36,381 nt of DNA from Bacteroidaceae bacterium. GTDB taxonomy: Bacteria > Bacteroidota > Bacteroidia > Bacteroidales > Barnesiellaceae_A. The notes below the pieces were generated by a model. That model ran no database searches. It had not been told where the DNA came from and was given only the letters and a program-made list of their open reading frames with translations. Numbering within the stretch: the first letter of the stretch is position 1; each line of letters starts with the position of its first letter. The stretch covers positions 1 to 36,381 of the forward strand of contig JAFQRE010000031.1 of assembly GCA_017410245.1 (NCBI GenBank), given 5' to 3'. The position numbers and the translations under genes were made by a program. Of the stretch, positions 1-7,038 are shown in pieces.

Positions 1-213
1 ACTATAAAACATGAGTTTTTATTGGAGGAATTGGAGTGTGATTTAGGTATGCAGCAGCGGATAGTAGCTCAAAGTGTGGCGATATATAATGAACTGCGAC
101 CACACTTATCGTGCGGTATGCTTACGCCCGATGAGATGCATCGCCAATGCATGAAAGAGATTGTAACTTACAGAACGAAAAAAGACAACACGGCGCGCCG
201 TGTTGTCTTTTAG
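1..213 (+). CDS. IS3-family transposase OrfB, C-terminal fragment
   Basis: Reading frame 1 is open from the first base to TAG at 211-213 and has no start in the window, so the gene is cut by the window edge. The translated end contains TIKHEF followed by YNELRPHLSCGMLTPDEMH, which resembles the conserved C-terminus of IS3/IS150-group integrase-core transposases (typically YNxxRPHxxLxxxTPxE). The DDE catalytic residues lie upstream, outside the window. The last 11 codons are encoded by a perfect palindrome that also looks like the terminator of the element. A TTG at 22 also opens the frame but is not the start of the gene. Confidence 0.88.
   Translation, partial: TIKHEFLLEELECDLGMQQRIVAQSVAIYNELRPHLSCGMLTPDEMHRQCMKEIVTYRTKKDNTARRVVF
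180..211. terminator. Perfect 32-bp palindrome, IS terminator overlapping the transposase stop
   Basis: Two 16-bp arms (AAAAGACAACACGGCG and its exact complement) abut with no spacer, giving a GC-rich stem flanked by A and T runs on both strands. The palindrome encodes the last residues of the transposase and ends on the first base of the TAG stop. It should work as a bidirectional intrinsic terminator. Confidence 0.8.
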
Positions 214-242
214 AAAACTTTGATTATTTTTGTATCAAATCC

Positions 243-267
243 TGTAACACTTTTTTAGGACGATACA
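243..267 (-). repeat. Right terminal inverted repeat of the left IS3-family element
   Basis: On the minus strand it begins TGTATCGTCCTAAAA and ends GTTACA. It matches 21 of 25 positions of the left terminal repeat at 36243-36267, which fixes the IS/host boundary at 267/268. Confidence 0.82.
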
Positions 268-278
268 GTATGAGCAAA

Positions 279-310
279 TTTGTATAATTAAAATTGTTTC
301 AATACATTTG
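279..310 (+). promoter_or_regulatory. Bacteroidota promoter upstream of the structured leader
   Basis: A -33 box TTTG (279-282) and a -7 box TACATTTG (303-310) are separated by 20 bp, matching the Bacteroidota TTTG / TAnnTTTG arrangement exactly. The predicted transcript starts near 314-316, at the foot of the first hairpin of the structured region. The promoter sits 12 bp beyond the IS end. Confidence 0.68.
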
Positions 311-314
311 TACT

Positions 315-558
315 ACTGAAGTCATTCTTCAGTGAACATATTTATTAGTGAAAGTGTTTCGCTAATCCTTAACAATGAAATTTGGCGATTTTAGACGAAA
401 GGATAACGAATGCTTACATCACTTGTATCGGTATGTTATGTCGGTACGTTCTGTACCTACTCCATACTATACGAGTGTGGAGTATTGTTTATTTTCGTCG
501 AGGCTACGCCAAATGCCCATTGTTAGATAAACGAGCATCTCCACACTTTCTTTTTTTT
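315..558 (+). ncRNA. Candidate structured RNA or long 5' leader (unidentified)
   Basis: No convincing ORF lies between the IS and the gene at 604. Inverted repeats are dense: ACTGAAG 315-321 with CTTCAGT 327-333; ATTAGTGAAA 344-353 with TTTCGCTAAT 357-366 (one G-U); an outer stem ATTTGGCG 380-387 with CGCCAAAT 507-514; an inner stem GACGAAA 394-400 with TTTCGTC 493-499; and, inside it, hairpins GGTAC 443-447 / GTACC 453-457 and ACTCCATACT 459-468 / AGTGTGGAGT 474-483. CTCCACACT at 539-547 is exactly complementary to 474-482 and is followed by a T-rich run to 558, so a competing terminator-like pairing exists. It could be a regulated 5' leader of the gene at 604 or a free small RNA. I recognise no known family. 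Confidence 0.5.
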
Positions 559-603
559 AATATATGTCCGTAATGGGGGTGCTACGGAGTCTGTTTATAA
601 ATT

Positions 604-1284
604 ATGAAAAAGATTTTTTATTTGTTTGCGGTAATGATGATGCTTGCCGTAAGTGCTAATGCTCAAGATGTTGTAGTGTTGAAAGATGGTAGTCTGTTGA
701 ATGCCAAAGTAGTAGAAGTTACAGAAACAACTATTCGGTATAAGAAATTTGATAATATAGACGGTCCCACTTATACAATGTCTAAAGAAAAGATTTTGGC
801 AATTAATTATGAAAATGGTACAAAAGACGTGTTTGAAAACTATGTAAAGGAAAAGTCAGATGTTGCGCAAAGTATAGATAATGCAAGCAGTAATATTTCA
901 TCAAGTGTGACAAAATCGGGTAATAACATTTCGAGAGGTATTGATAACTCTGTTTACTTGAAGCAACAAGATATGATAAATTCGGGCAAAACAATACGGA
1001 CTTTAGGATTTGTGGTAGGGGCTTTATGTTTGGGTGGTGGTATTGCCGCCGGAGCTTTAACAGGAGAAGTTTGGATTGGAGGTGTTGGCGCAGGTGTTGG
1101 ACTGCTTCTCGGAGGTGGTATTGCGTGGATTGGACAACGCAAGATTGATTCGGCAGAAGCTCTTACTGTGACTAATCTTTATGAATATGATATAACAGAC
1201 CATTTGGCTGTAAATGCCTGTAGCATAAACAATCAATTAACCAATGACAAATGTTTGGGCGCGGGTATTTGTGTTAAATTTTAG
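604..1284 (+). CDS. Exported membrane protein of unknown function
   Basis: The 226-residue protein starts with a signal peptide (residues 1-20, cleavage after ANA). A small domain of roughly residues 22-78 follows, with LKDGS, EVTETTIRYKKFDN and ILAINYENG motifs; this module recurs in uncharacterised Bacteroidota proteins. A Ser/Asn-rich linker leads to two glycine-rich hydrophobic segments at about 132-152 and 156-176, probably a membrane hairpin, and a C-terminal tail of about 50 residues. The start follows a leader of nearly 290 nt from the promoter at 279-310. A strong terminator follows the gene, so it is monocistronic. Function is unknown; an envelope or stress-related role is only a guess. 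Confidence 0.75.
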   Translation: MKKIFYLFAVMMMLAVSANAQDVVVLKDGSLLNAKVVEVTETTIRYKKFDNIDGPTYTMSKEKILAINYENGTKDVFENYVKEKSDVAQSIDNASSNISSSVTKSGNNISRGIDNSVYLKQQDMINSGKTIRTLGFVVGALCLGGGIAAGALTGEVWIGGVGAGVGLLLGGGIAWIGQRKIDSAEALTVTNLYEYDITDHLAVNACSINNQLTNDKCLGAGICVKF

Positions 1285-1307
1285 TAGTGCAAAAAAGATA
1301 AAAAGAC

Positions 1308-1345
1308 AAGAGCGAACACTGATAAGGCGTTCGCTCTTCTCTTTT
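1308..1345. terminator. Intrinsic terminator between convergent genes
   Basis: AAGAGCGAAC (1308-1317) pairs with GTTCGCTCTT (1329-1338). T-rich sequence follows on the plus strand and A-rich sequence precedes it, so it can serve both the gene at 604 and the ATPase gene converging from the right. Confidence 0.78.
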
Positions 1346-1365
1346 AATCTATTGGCTTTAATGTA

Positions 1366-2925
1366 TCACACCACGCCTACAACTTCGCGCATGGCTTGGC
1401 GCAGGGTGGTCGAGTCTTGGCTCTCCTCGCGCAAGATGGCAAGGATATACTTCAGGTACTTGTCTTTGTTGGCAAATCCGCATAGTTGCACTATGCCGCA
1501 ATTGGGCAACATGGCCTTTTGGTTATATACTCGCAGTATCTTGCTGTAATTGCGTTGTGCTACGTAATTGCGGAACTTGGTACAAAGGTCGTCATAACGT
1601 TTGCGTGGTGTGCAATCGGCTGTGAGGGTGCGTATATGTTCCTCGTAAGCATCAATATTGGCCGAACGACGGTCTATGAAGCATTCTATCTCGCGTTTGG
1701 TGCGATGGCGTGTGTGCAGTAGAGCCTGTGTCTCCAGCTCCTCGTTAAACATATTGATAATGTTGGTGCGAACGGTATCGAATGTGTTGTTGGCGTTGAG
1801 TCCCATGCGACGTGCTACCATGCGAATGACCGGCTCTATGAGCAGTAGGTTCTCTATTTCGGCAACCTCGGGGACCGATATGTTGCGTTGTCGTAGTGAA
1901 TCGACCTCGCTGTTGGTGCGACGGTCGCGATCGACTATACCATGCGACTCGATGTGGTGAAAACTCTTCAGGTCGTTGAATGTGCGGGTTGTTTCTATTA
2001 CCTTCGAGCAACCTCCCAAGGGCTTCACCGTATATTCGGGATATAGTAGTGTGTAGAGCTTTACATCGATGCTGCGGCTGTCGGTTCCCTCAATAAACAA
2101 GATAGGCTTGCGGCTACCCAATAGGTCGAGATATACGTCCTCGGGCAGTTCGTCGGGGCTACGCAATATCTCGTAGTCCCACACTTGCAGTTCGGCATCG
2201 TACGATTTCACCCAAACGCAAGTACTATCGGTGCGCGAGGCGGCGAACTCCAAGTCGTGAGTGAGATATACAAAGGTGCAGTCGGGGCGTAGTTGCTCTA
2301 CTGTGTCCCAAACCGATTTCATGATAGAGTGGTGCAAGAATACCTCGGGGTCTTGTACCATTATTACATCGTTCTCCTGGGCATACAATACCGATGCAAG
2401 CAGGTAGAATACGGTCTTCTCTCCATCGCTGAGGCGGGTGGGAGCGTAGGGGCGTGAGTCGCTGTTGCCAATGATGCTCAGGCTGCCGGCTACTCGTAGC
2501 ATCTTGTTGTGGGTAAAGATGCTTTCCCACAAACGTTGTACGCGGTCGAGCTTGGTAGTGGGCAGTTCTCCATGTTTGTCGGAGCTTTGCTTGTATGATA
2601 TTACGTTGGTAAACTCCTCATACATGAGCATATACATCAGTCGCTCAAACTCGGTACCTACGGCCTCTATCTTGTAAGTTGTACGGTTTTGCAATTGGTT
2701 GTACAGGTCGGTGATGGTGTTGCCTATGACTTTCTCTTTGTCGGGATTGACAAAGAGGGCTTTGAGTGCCGATATACTGAATACATGCCCATTGCATCTG
2801 CGGGCTATATCATCGCCAAATCGGCTTTTGCCTGCGCCGTTGGCTCCTATGACGGTCAGTGTTTGCAACACGTTGGCGTGTTGCGTTTGCTTTGACGATT
2901 TGTGTTGAGGCAGTTCTATCTTCAT
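1366..2925 (-). CDS. AAA/ABC-type ATPase fused to a DUF4435 (TOPRIM-like) domain
   Basis: The 519-residue protein has Walker A GANGAGKS (27-34), a signature-like LSDGEK (165-170), a Walker B-like strand ending QDPE (191-194) and a switch histidine in THD (222-224), typical of SMC/ABC-like ATPases of the AAA_15/AAA_21 groups. From about residue 274 a second domain begins with LFIEGTDS (276-283), then GIVDRDRR (329-336) and AEIENLLL (355-362), the acidic signature of DUF4435, a TOPRIM-like nuclease fold. An ATPase plus TOPRIM/DUF4435 is the composition of OLD-family nucleases and of PARIS (AriA ATPase, AriB DUF4435), where the halves may be fused. No second defence gene is adjacent. Only a -7 box (TACATTTG on the minus strand, 2957-2964) is seen upstream. 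Domain calls are firm; a defence role is inference. Confidence 0.82.
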   Translation of the reverse strand: MKIELPQHKSSKQTQHANVLQTLTVIGANGAGKSRFGDDIARRCNGHVFSISALKALFVNPDKEKVIGNTITDLYNQLQNRTTYKIEAVGTEFERLMYMLMYEEFTNVISYKQSSDKHGELPTTKLDRVQRLWESIFTHNKMLRVAGSLSIIGNSDSRPYAPTRLSDGEKTVFYLLASVLYAQENDVIMVQDPEVFLHHSIMKSVWDTVEQLRPDCTFVYLTHDLEFAASRTDSTCVWVKSYDAELQVWDYEILRSPDELPEDVYLDLLGSRKPILFIEGTDSRSIDVKLYTLLYPEYTVKPLGGCSKVIETTRTFNDLKSFHHIESHGIVDRDRRTNSEVDSLRQRNISVPEVAEIENLLLIEPVIRMVARRMGLNANNTFDTVRTNIINMFNEELETQALLHTRHRTKREIECFIDRRSANIDAYEEHIRTLTADCTPRKRYDDLCTKFRNYVAQRNYSKILRVYNQKAMLPNCGIVQLCGFANKDKYLKYILAILREESQDSTTLRQAMREVVGVV

Positions 2926-3041
2926 GGCATTGTATGTGATATTCCTACGTAATACACAAATGTAGTGATTTTTATGATATACCCTCTTTTTTGAAGTATT
3001 ATTTTATGTGAATATGTTTATTTATATCCCCCAAAAATGCC

Positions 3042-3072
3042 CCCGGCCGGTAATCATTGACTACCGGCCGGG
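3042..3072 (-). terminator. Terminator downstream of tRNA-Thr(CGT)
   Basis: CCCGGCCGGTA (3042-3052) pairs perfectly with TACCGGCCGGG (3062-3072) around a 9-nt loop. On the minus strand it directly follows the tRNA and is followed by GGCATTTTTGG, so it probably ends the tRNA transcript. Confidence 0.72.
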
Positions 3073-3077
3073 TGGAG

Positions 3078-3150
3078 AGCCACGAGTGGGACTCGAACCC
3101 ACGACCTTTTCGTTACGAATGAAATGCTCTACCGACTGAGCTATTGTGGC
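3078..3150 (-). tRNA. tRNA-Thr (anticodon CGT)
   Basis: The minus strand reads as a cloverleaf: D arm GCTC...GAGC, anticodon loop TTCGTAA with anticodon CGT, and T arm GTGGG-TTCGAGT-CCCAC. The acceptor is GCCACAA against TCGTGGC. Two A-C mismatches are visible, one near the base of the acceptor stem (6-67) and one closing the anticodon loop (31-39). CCA is not encoded. It decodes ACG. The mismatches could lower its efficiency, but the T arm and D arm are intact. Confidence 0.9.
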
Positions 3151-3201
3151 TTATTGTGCGATGGTATATTTATTGTATCTTCCGTCAGGGAGTCTTGTCG
3201 G

Positions 3202-4611
3202 TTAGTAGTTTGACTTCTGAGTGGTATAGATAATCTTGATTTGAGCACCCGACAAATCCAACTCTACGATAGTGGGTGATGCGCTGTAGGGCGTAACGCT
3301 CACTACCGATGTAGTGGTGTTGTAGTACGATGTAGTGGTCTCGGTGAGTACCTGTACGGGTATGAGTGCTATGGTTTCATCATCTTCGGTTACTGTAGGA
3401 TCTTCGCGTTGCAAGATGCTGCGTATGTAGCTACTGATGTTGCCAAAGTCATATACGCCTTTCTCCTTGTTGTAGGTGGCATATATTGTATTGATGTCGT
3501 CGGGTAGCAACTTCTGCTCGAAGAAGTCTTTGACCTGCGAGGCTCTGATAAACAACAAATGCTCGGGCGGGTCTAAACGATTGTTGGCATCTTTTACCAC
3601 CGGAATGGTAAAAGAGAGGAAGTTGAGAATGTTCTGTATCTTAGAGGTTTCTTCGATTTTCTCGTTGTACTTGTTGATGATATTCTGTGCGGGGAAGTGT
3701 ATGATGGGCATATATCCTACCGGCGATTGTGCTATCACCTTGCTACCCGATGTGTTACCCTCTTGAACCTTTTGTAACAAACTCTCATCGGGGGTGAGTG
3801 AGAAGTGGTTGATACTACTTACCTCGGGGGTTACACCCAAGTAGTTGTAGGAGAGTGTGTCTATCTTGCCCTCGGCATCGATGGCGCGATAGTGCATGGT
3901 CATAAAGATACCTTTGATATTGATCATGCGACCATTGCCATAAGAGATGTTCATGTATATGCCGGGGAAGTACTTGGCAAACTCCGATGGCATGGAGAAT
4001 ACTTCGGGATCTTTCTTGTATTGATTGAAGAGTTCAAGTCCCAACTCTATGGGTAGATGCACCGATATGCGTTTGTAGGTAAGTGTCTCGGTTTCGGTAC
4101 TGTTGTTCTTGTCGATAAAACCCTCTGTCGAGCTACCAAATGTTGTGCTGGCCAATAGATCGTTGGGCGAGTAGTACTCGGTAGGGTCGAGGTTGGTGTA
4201 AAGAGGACTTTTTACAGTCTTGCTTAGGCGATATACATCAAGCACCATCGGAGCCAACGAGTCGCCGGTAAGGTCTTTGTCGTAATAGTTGAGGTAGAGC
4301 TTGATGGAGTCGAGTGTGTTGGGTGTAACATCGGTGGTATCGACATTGAGTGTAGGCATAAACTGTGTGAGGTAGCCTGTGCGCAATGTGCCGTATCCTT
4401 CTACTGTCAAGTTGCCTATAAGGGGGTCGGTGGTGCGACCCAAGATGCTATCGGTAAAGACCGACTTGCCATTGAGCTTGACAAAGGTAGAATCGACGGT
4501 AATCTCAATAGTCGACTCATTGAGCGACGATCCAATGGTACTTATCTCGTCTTCACAGGCTGTTATGAACAGACAACTGCATATAACAGCCAGATATTTC
4601 AGTAATTTCAT
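3202..4611 (-). CDS. DUF4270 family surface lipoprotein
   Basis: The 469-residue protein has a short hydrophobic leader and a lipobox ending at Cys19 (FITAC), followed by Glu-Asp-Glu, acidic residues like the Bacteroidota lipoprotein surface-export signal. The body has SILGRTTDPLIGNLTVEGYG and repeated SIKLYLNYYD-type strands typical of DUF4270, a Bacteroidota-only family found beside the starch synthase-like gene and panC. The gene starts 15 bp downstream of the GT5 gene on the same strand, so the two form an operon. The function of the family is not established; exposure on the outer membrane is inferred from the leader. Confidence 0.85.
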   Translation of the reverse strand: MKLLKYLAVICSCLFITACEDEISTIGSSLNESTIEITVDSTFVKLNGKSVFTDSILGRTTDPLIGNLTVEGYGTLRTGYLTQFMPTLNVDTTDVTPNTLDSIKLYLNYYDKDLTGDSLAPMVLDVYRLSKTVKSPLYTNLDPTEYYSPNDLLASTTFGSSTEGFIDKNNSTETETLTYKRISVHLPIELGLELFNQYKKDPEVFSMPSEFAKYFPGIYMNISYGNGRMINIKGIFMTMHYRAIDAEGKIDTLSYNYLGVTPEVSSINHFSLTPDESLLQKVQEGNTSGSKVIAQSPVGYMPIIHFPAQNIINKYNEKIEETSKIQNILNFLSFTIPVVKDANNRLDPPEHLLFIRASQVKDFFEQKLLPDDINTIYATYNKEKGVYDFGNISSYIRSILQREDPTVTEDDETIALIPVQVLTETTTSYYNTTTSVVSVTPYSASPTIVELDLSGAQIKIIYTTQKSNY

Positions 4612-4626
4612 TATTTGACCTTTATT

Positions 4627-5448
4627 TTATTGGTTGTTATTGTTCCACACCTGCTCATAGAAGTTGTCTATGGCATCGTTGCGTGTCTCTTCGGGTTGAT
4701 AGGGGAGGAACAATTTACCTTTTTCTATAGCATAGTCGATGAGTGACTGATCTACATTTTCACTACCGGCTATAACTCCATCGGCATAGTCGATGGCAAA
4801 CTTGCTGAGTGTGATATAATCTATTTCTTGGCCTGCGGCAAAGGGTATGTCGGCAGGTGTGATATTACGGAAGATTATTTTTTCGGCAAAACGTGCATCG
4901 AAGGGGCGAGTGAAAGCGTTGTCGTATAACGATATTACTACCTTGGAGTTGCGGAAGCAAGGATCGTCGGCATACGACTTCTTGGTGTAAATAGGACCCA
5001 ATGATGATAGCCAGCCATGGCAGTGAATGATATCGGGCTCCCAGCGGAAGTTCTTTACGGTCTCCATTACGCTGCGTACAAAGAAGATGCTACGCTCATC
5101 GTTATCCTCGCGGTTGGCCTCGTCGGCTATCTCGCCTATGTGACGTTGGAAATAGTCGTCGTTGTCGGTAAAGTATATCTGCATACGGGCCGATTGTATA
5201 GAGGCTACTTTGATGATAAGAGGGTGATCGGTATCATCAATAATCAAATTCATACCCGAGAGCCGTTTTACTTCGTGTAACTGATTACGGCGTTCATTGA
5301 TATTGCCATATTTGGGCATAAATACACGTATCTCGTGACCTCTTTCTTGTATGCCTTGGGGAAGCTCGCGACAAACCTTCGATAGTTCGTTCTCGGGCAT
5401 ATAAGGCATCATCTCTTGGGCTATAAATAAGACTTTTGCTTTGCTCAT
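4627..5448 (-). CDS. Starch/glycogen synthase-like protein, GT5 catalytic domain only
   Basis: The 273-residue protein opens with KAKVLFIAQEMMPYMPENELSKV, resembling the KTGG-containing start of GlgA/GT5 enzymes with the KTGG lysine region altered, and continues with FMPKYG and PDIIHCHGW motifs of the GT5 N-terminal Rossmann domain. Full GlgA proteins are about 480 residues; the C-terminal GT1-type domain that holds most ADP-glucose-binding residues is missing here. This short form next to DUF4270 and divergent from panC is typical of Bacteroidales, so it is probably not a recent truncation. Enzymatic activity is uncertain. A -7 box lies upstream at 5507-5514. Confidence 0.82.
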   Translation of the reverse strand: MSKAKVLFIAQEMMPYMPENELSKVCRELPQGIQERGHEIRVFMPKYGNINERRNQLHEVKRLSGMNLIIDDTDHPLIIKVASIQSARMQIYFTDNDDYFQRHIGEIADEANREDNDERSIFFVRSVMETVKNFRWEPDIIHCHGWLSSLGPIYTKKSYADDPCFRNSKVVISLYDNAFTRPFDARFAEKIIFRNITPADIPFAAGQEIDYITLSKFAIDYADGVIAGSENVDQSLIDYAIEKGKLFLPYQPEETRNDAIDNFYEQVWNNNNQ

Positions 5449-5506
5449 GACTCTTTTGTTGCTGTTTGTCTATGTGTCTCTTGGGGTAGCAGACACGTAA
5501 CCGATG

Positions 5507-5514
5507 CAAAGATA
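5507..5514 (-). promoter_or_regulatory. -7 box for the GT5/DUF4270 operon
   Basis: The minus strand reads TATCTTTG, a perfect TAnnTTTG match, about 60 bp before the start codon at 5448. A TTTG-like -33 element (CAAA on the plus strand at 5538) is 23 bp away, slightly farther than usual. Confidence 0.45.
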
Positions 5515-5641
5515 ATAAAAAAAATTGCTTAATCGTCCAAATTTTACCAGACTTAACATTGCGAAATATCGTTTTTTTGTAATTATTAGGCCTTCTGCCC
5601 TGCAAATAATGCTACTTTCTCTAAATTTTATTGCTTTTATG

Positions 5642-5673
5642 TTTCGCTGTTTGTAGTTTATTTATTTCCTTTG
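5642..5673 (+). promoter_or_regulatory. Possible panC promoter
   Basis: TTCCTTTG (5666-5673) differs from TAnnTTTG at one base and has TTTC (5642-5645) 20 bp upstream. It would give a leader of about 22-25 nt for panC. The match is only moderate. Confidence 0.35.
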
Positions 5674-5700
5674 CATCGATTTAACAATCATTATTGAGTC

Positions 5701-6549
5701 ATGGAAAGAATTACTACAGTTGCCGCGTTGCAAGAATTGGTGTCAAAAGCCCGCGGTGAAGGAAAAAAGATAGGTCTGGTGCCCACAATGGGGGCCTTGC
5801 ATGTAGGACATATTTCGCTCGTTGAGCGTTGTGTGGCCGAGAACGACATAACTGTTGTCAGTGTTTTTGTCAATCCTACACAGTTTAATGATAAGCGCGA
5901 CCTCGAGTTGTATCCCCGCACTCCCGAAGCCGATTGTGCTATGCTTGAGAAGGCCGGCTGTACTTATGTATTTACACCCTCGGTCGAGGAGGTGTATCCC
6001 GAGCCCGATACGCGTGTATTTCAGTTGGGAGCTGTGGCAGAAGTGATGGAGGGACGTTATCGCCCAGGCCATTTCAACGGGGTAGCTCAAATCGTGAGCA
6101 AGTTGTTTGCTATGGTGGCGCCTCATAGAGCCTATTTCGGTGAGAAAGATTTTCAACAAATCGCAGTTATACGTGCTATGGCAGCGCAGCTCAATTTCGA
6201 CATTGAGATTATAGCTTGCCCCATAGTTCGTGAGGCCGATGGCCTTGCTTTGAGTAGCCGTAATACACGTCTTACTGCCGAACAAAGAAGAAATGCGCCT
6301 CGCATTGCCGAAACTTTATTTAAAAGTGTTACCTTTGCACACGATCACACCGTGGAGCAAACAATACAATTTGTAGTTGATGCTATCAATGCAGTGCCCG
6401 AGATGCGTGTCGAGTATTACGAAATTGTTGATGGCCTCTCTCTACAACCTATCAAGGAGTGGAGCGATAGCAACTATATTGTAGGTTGTATCACTGTGTA
6501 TAATGGCGAGGTACGTCTTATCGATAACATTGCTTATCGTCGTCCTTGA
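5701..6549 (+). CDS. panC: Pantothenate synthetase (pantoate-beta-alanine ligase)
   Basis: The 282-residue cytoplasmic enzyme joins pantoate and beta-alanine with ATP to make pantothenate for coenzyme A. Diagnostic motifs are [10 protein letters not shown] (28-37, the ATP-binding HxGH signature), [14 protein letters not shown] and LALSSRN. Length is normal for the family. The start at 5701 places the first motif where expected. panD follows 40 bp downstream, so beta-alanine production and use are encoded together. It is divergent from the GT5 gene, the usual order in Bacteroidales. Confidence 0.97.
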   Translation: MERITTVAALQELVSKARGEGKKIGLVPTMGALHVGHISLVERCVAENDITVVSVFVNPTQFNDKRDLELYPRTPEADCAMLEKAGCTYVFTPSVEEVYPEPDTRVFQLGAVAEVMEGRYRPGHFNGVAQIVSKLFAMVAPHRAYFGEKDFQQIAVIRAMAAQLNFDIEIIACPIVREADGLALSSRNTRLTAEQRRNAPRIAETLFKSVTFAHDHTVEQTIQFVVDAINAVPEMRVEYYEIVDGLSLQPIKEWSDSNYIVGCITVYNGEVRLIDNIAYRRP

Positions 6550-6589
6550 TAGATAATTAGTAACAACATACACACAAAAAATATTTGCA

Positions 6590-6940
6590 ATGTATATAGA
6601 AGTTGTAAAGTCTAAGATACATCGAGTTACCGTAACGCAAGCCAATCTCAATTATATTGGTAGCATTACTATCGATGAGGACTTGATGGACGCTGCCGGC
6701 ATAATTGCCAACGAAAAGGTGTCGATTGTAAACAATAACAATGGCGCGCGTTTTGAGACTTATGTCATTCGTGGCGAACGTGGTTCGGGGGTAGTGTGCC
6801 TCAATGGTGCTGCTGCTCGTTTGGTGCAACCCGGCGATATAGTTATCATCATGGCTTATGCTTGGATAGACGCTGAGGAAGCTCGTACATTTGAGCCTAA
6901 GGTGGTATTCCCCGATAGCCAAACCAACAAACTGGTATAA
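6590..6940 (+). CDS. panD: Aspartate 1-decarboxylase
   Basis: The 116-residue pyruvoyl enzyme makes beta-alanine from aspartate for PanC. The self-processing site is Gly24-Ser25 (NYIGSIT), and Lys9, Arg54 and Tyr58 are at canonical catalytic positions. The family is 115-130 residues. It lies directly after panC and is followed by a hairpin, so panC-panD form a two-gene operon. The proenzyme must be cleaved at Ser25 to form the pyruvoyl group; no separate maturation factor is visible here. Confidence 0.97.
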   Translation: MYIEVVKSKIHRVTVTQANLNYIGSITIDEDLMDAAGIIANEKVSIVNNNNGARFETYVIRGERGSGVVCLNGAAARLVQPGDIVIIMAYAWIDAEEARTFEPKVVFPDSQTNKLV

Positions 6941-6958
6941 CTCCCTTATAAATATTAT

Positions 6959-7001
6959 AGGCTCGCCTCTCGCAACCCGAGGGTGAGCCTGTGTGTTTTT
7001 T
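6959..7001 (+). terminator. Terminator after panD
   Basis: AGGCTCGCCTC (6959-6969) pairs imperfectly, with one bulge, with GAGGGTGAGCCT (6979-6990). GTGTG and a six-T run follow, ending the panC-panD transcript before the MATE gene. Confidence 0.62.
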
Positions 7002-7038
7002 GTATTATACTGCTATTTCATAATTCTCTATAACTGCT

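Larger units (their letters stand above)
1..267 (+). mobile_element. 3' end of an IS3-family insertion sequence (partial)
   Basis: The segment holds the last 70 codons of an IS3-type transposase OrfB and a 25-bp right terminal inverted repeat at 243-267. That repeat matches, at 21 of 25 positions in reverse complement, the left terminal repeat of the IS that begins at 36243. The rest of the element lies outside the window. Host sequence resumes at 268, and the next promoter starts only 12 bp from the IS end. Confidence 0.88.

Noticed and set aside
382..573. 63-codon open frame between the IS and the gene at 604
   Set aside because: It coincides with the hairpin-rich region; its translation is unlike any domain and it has no start signal.
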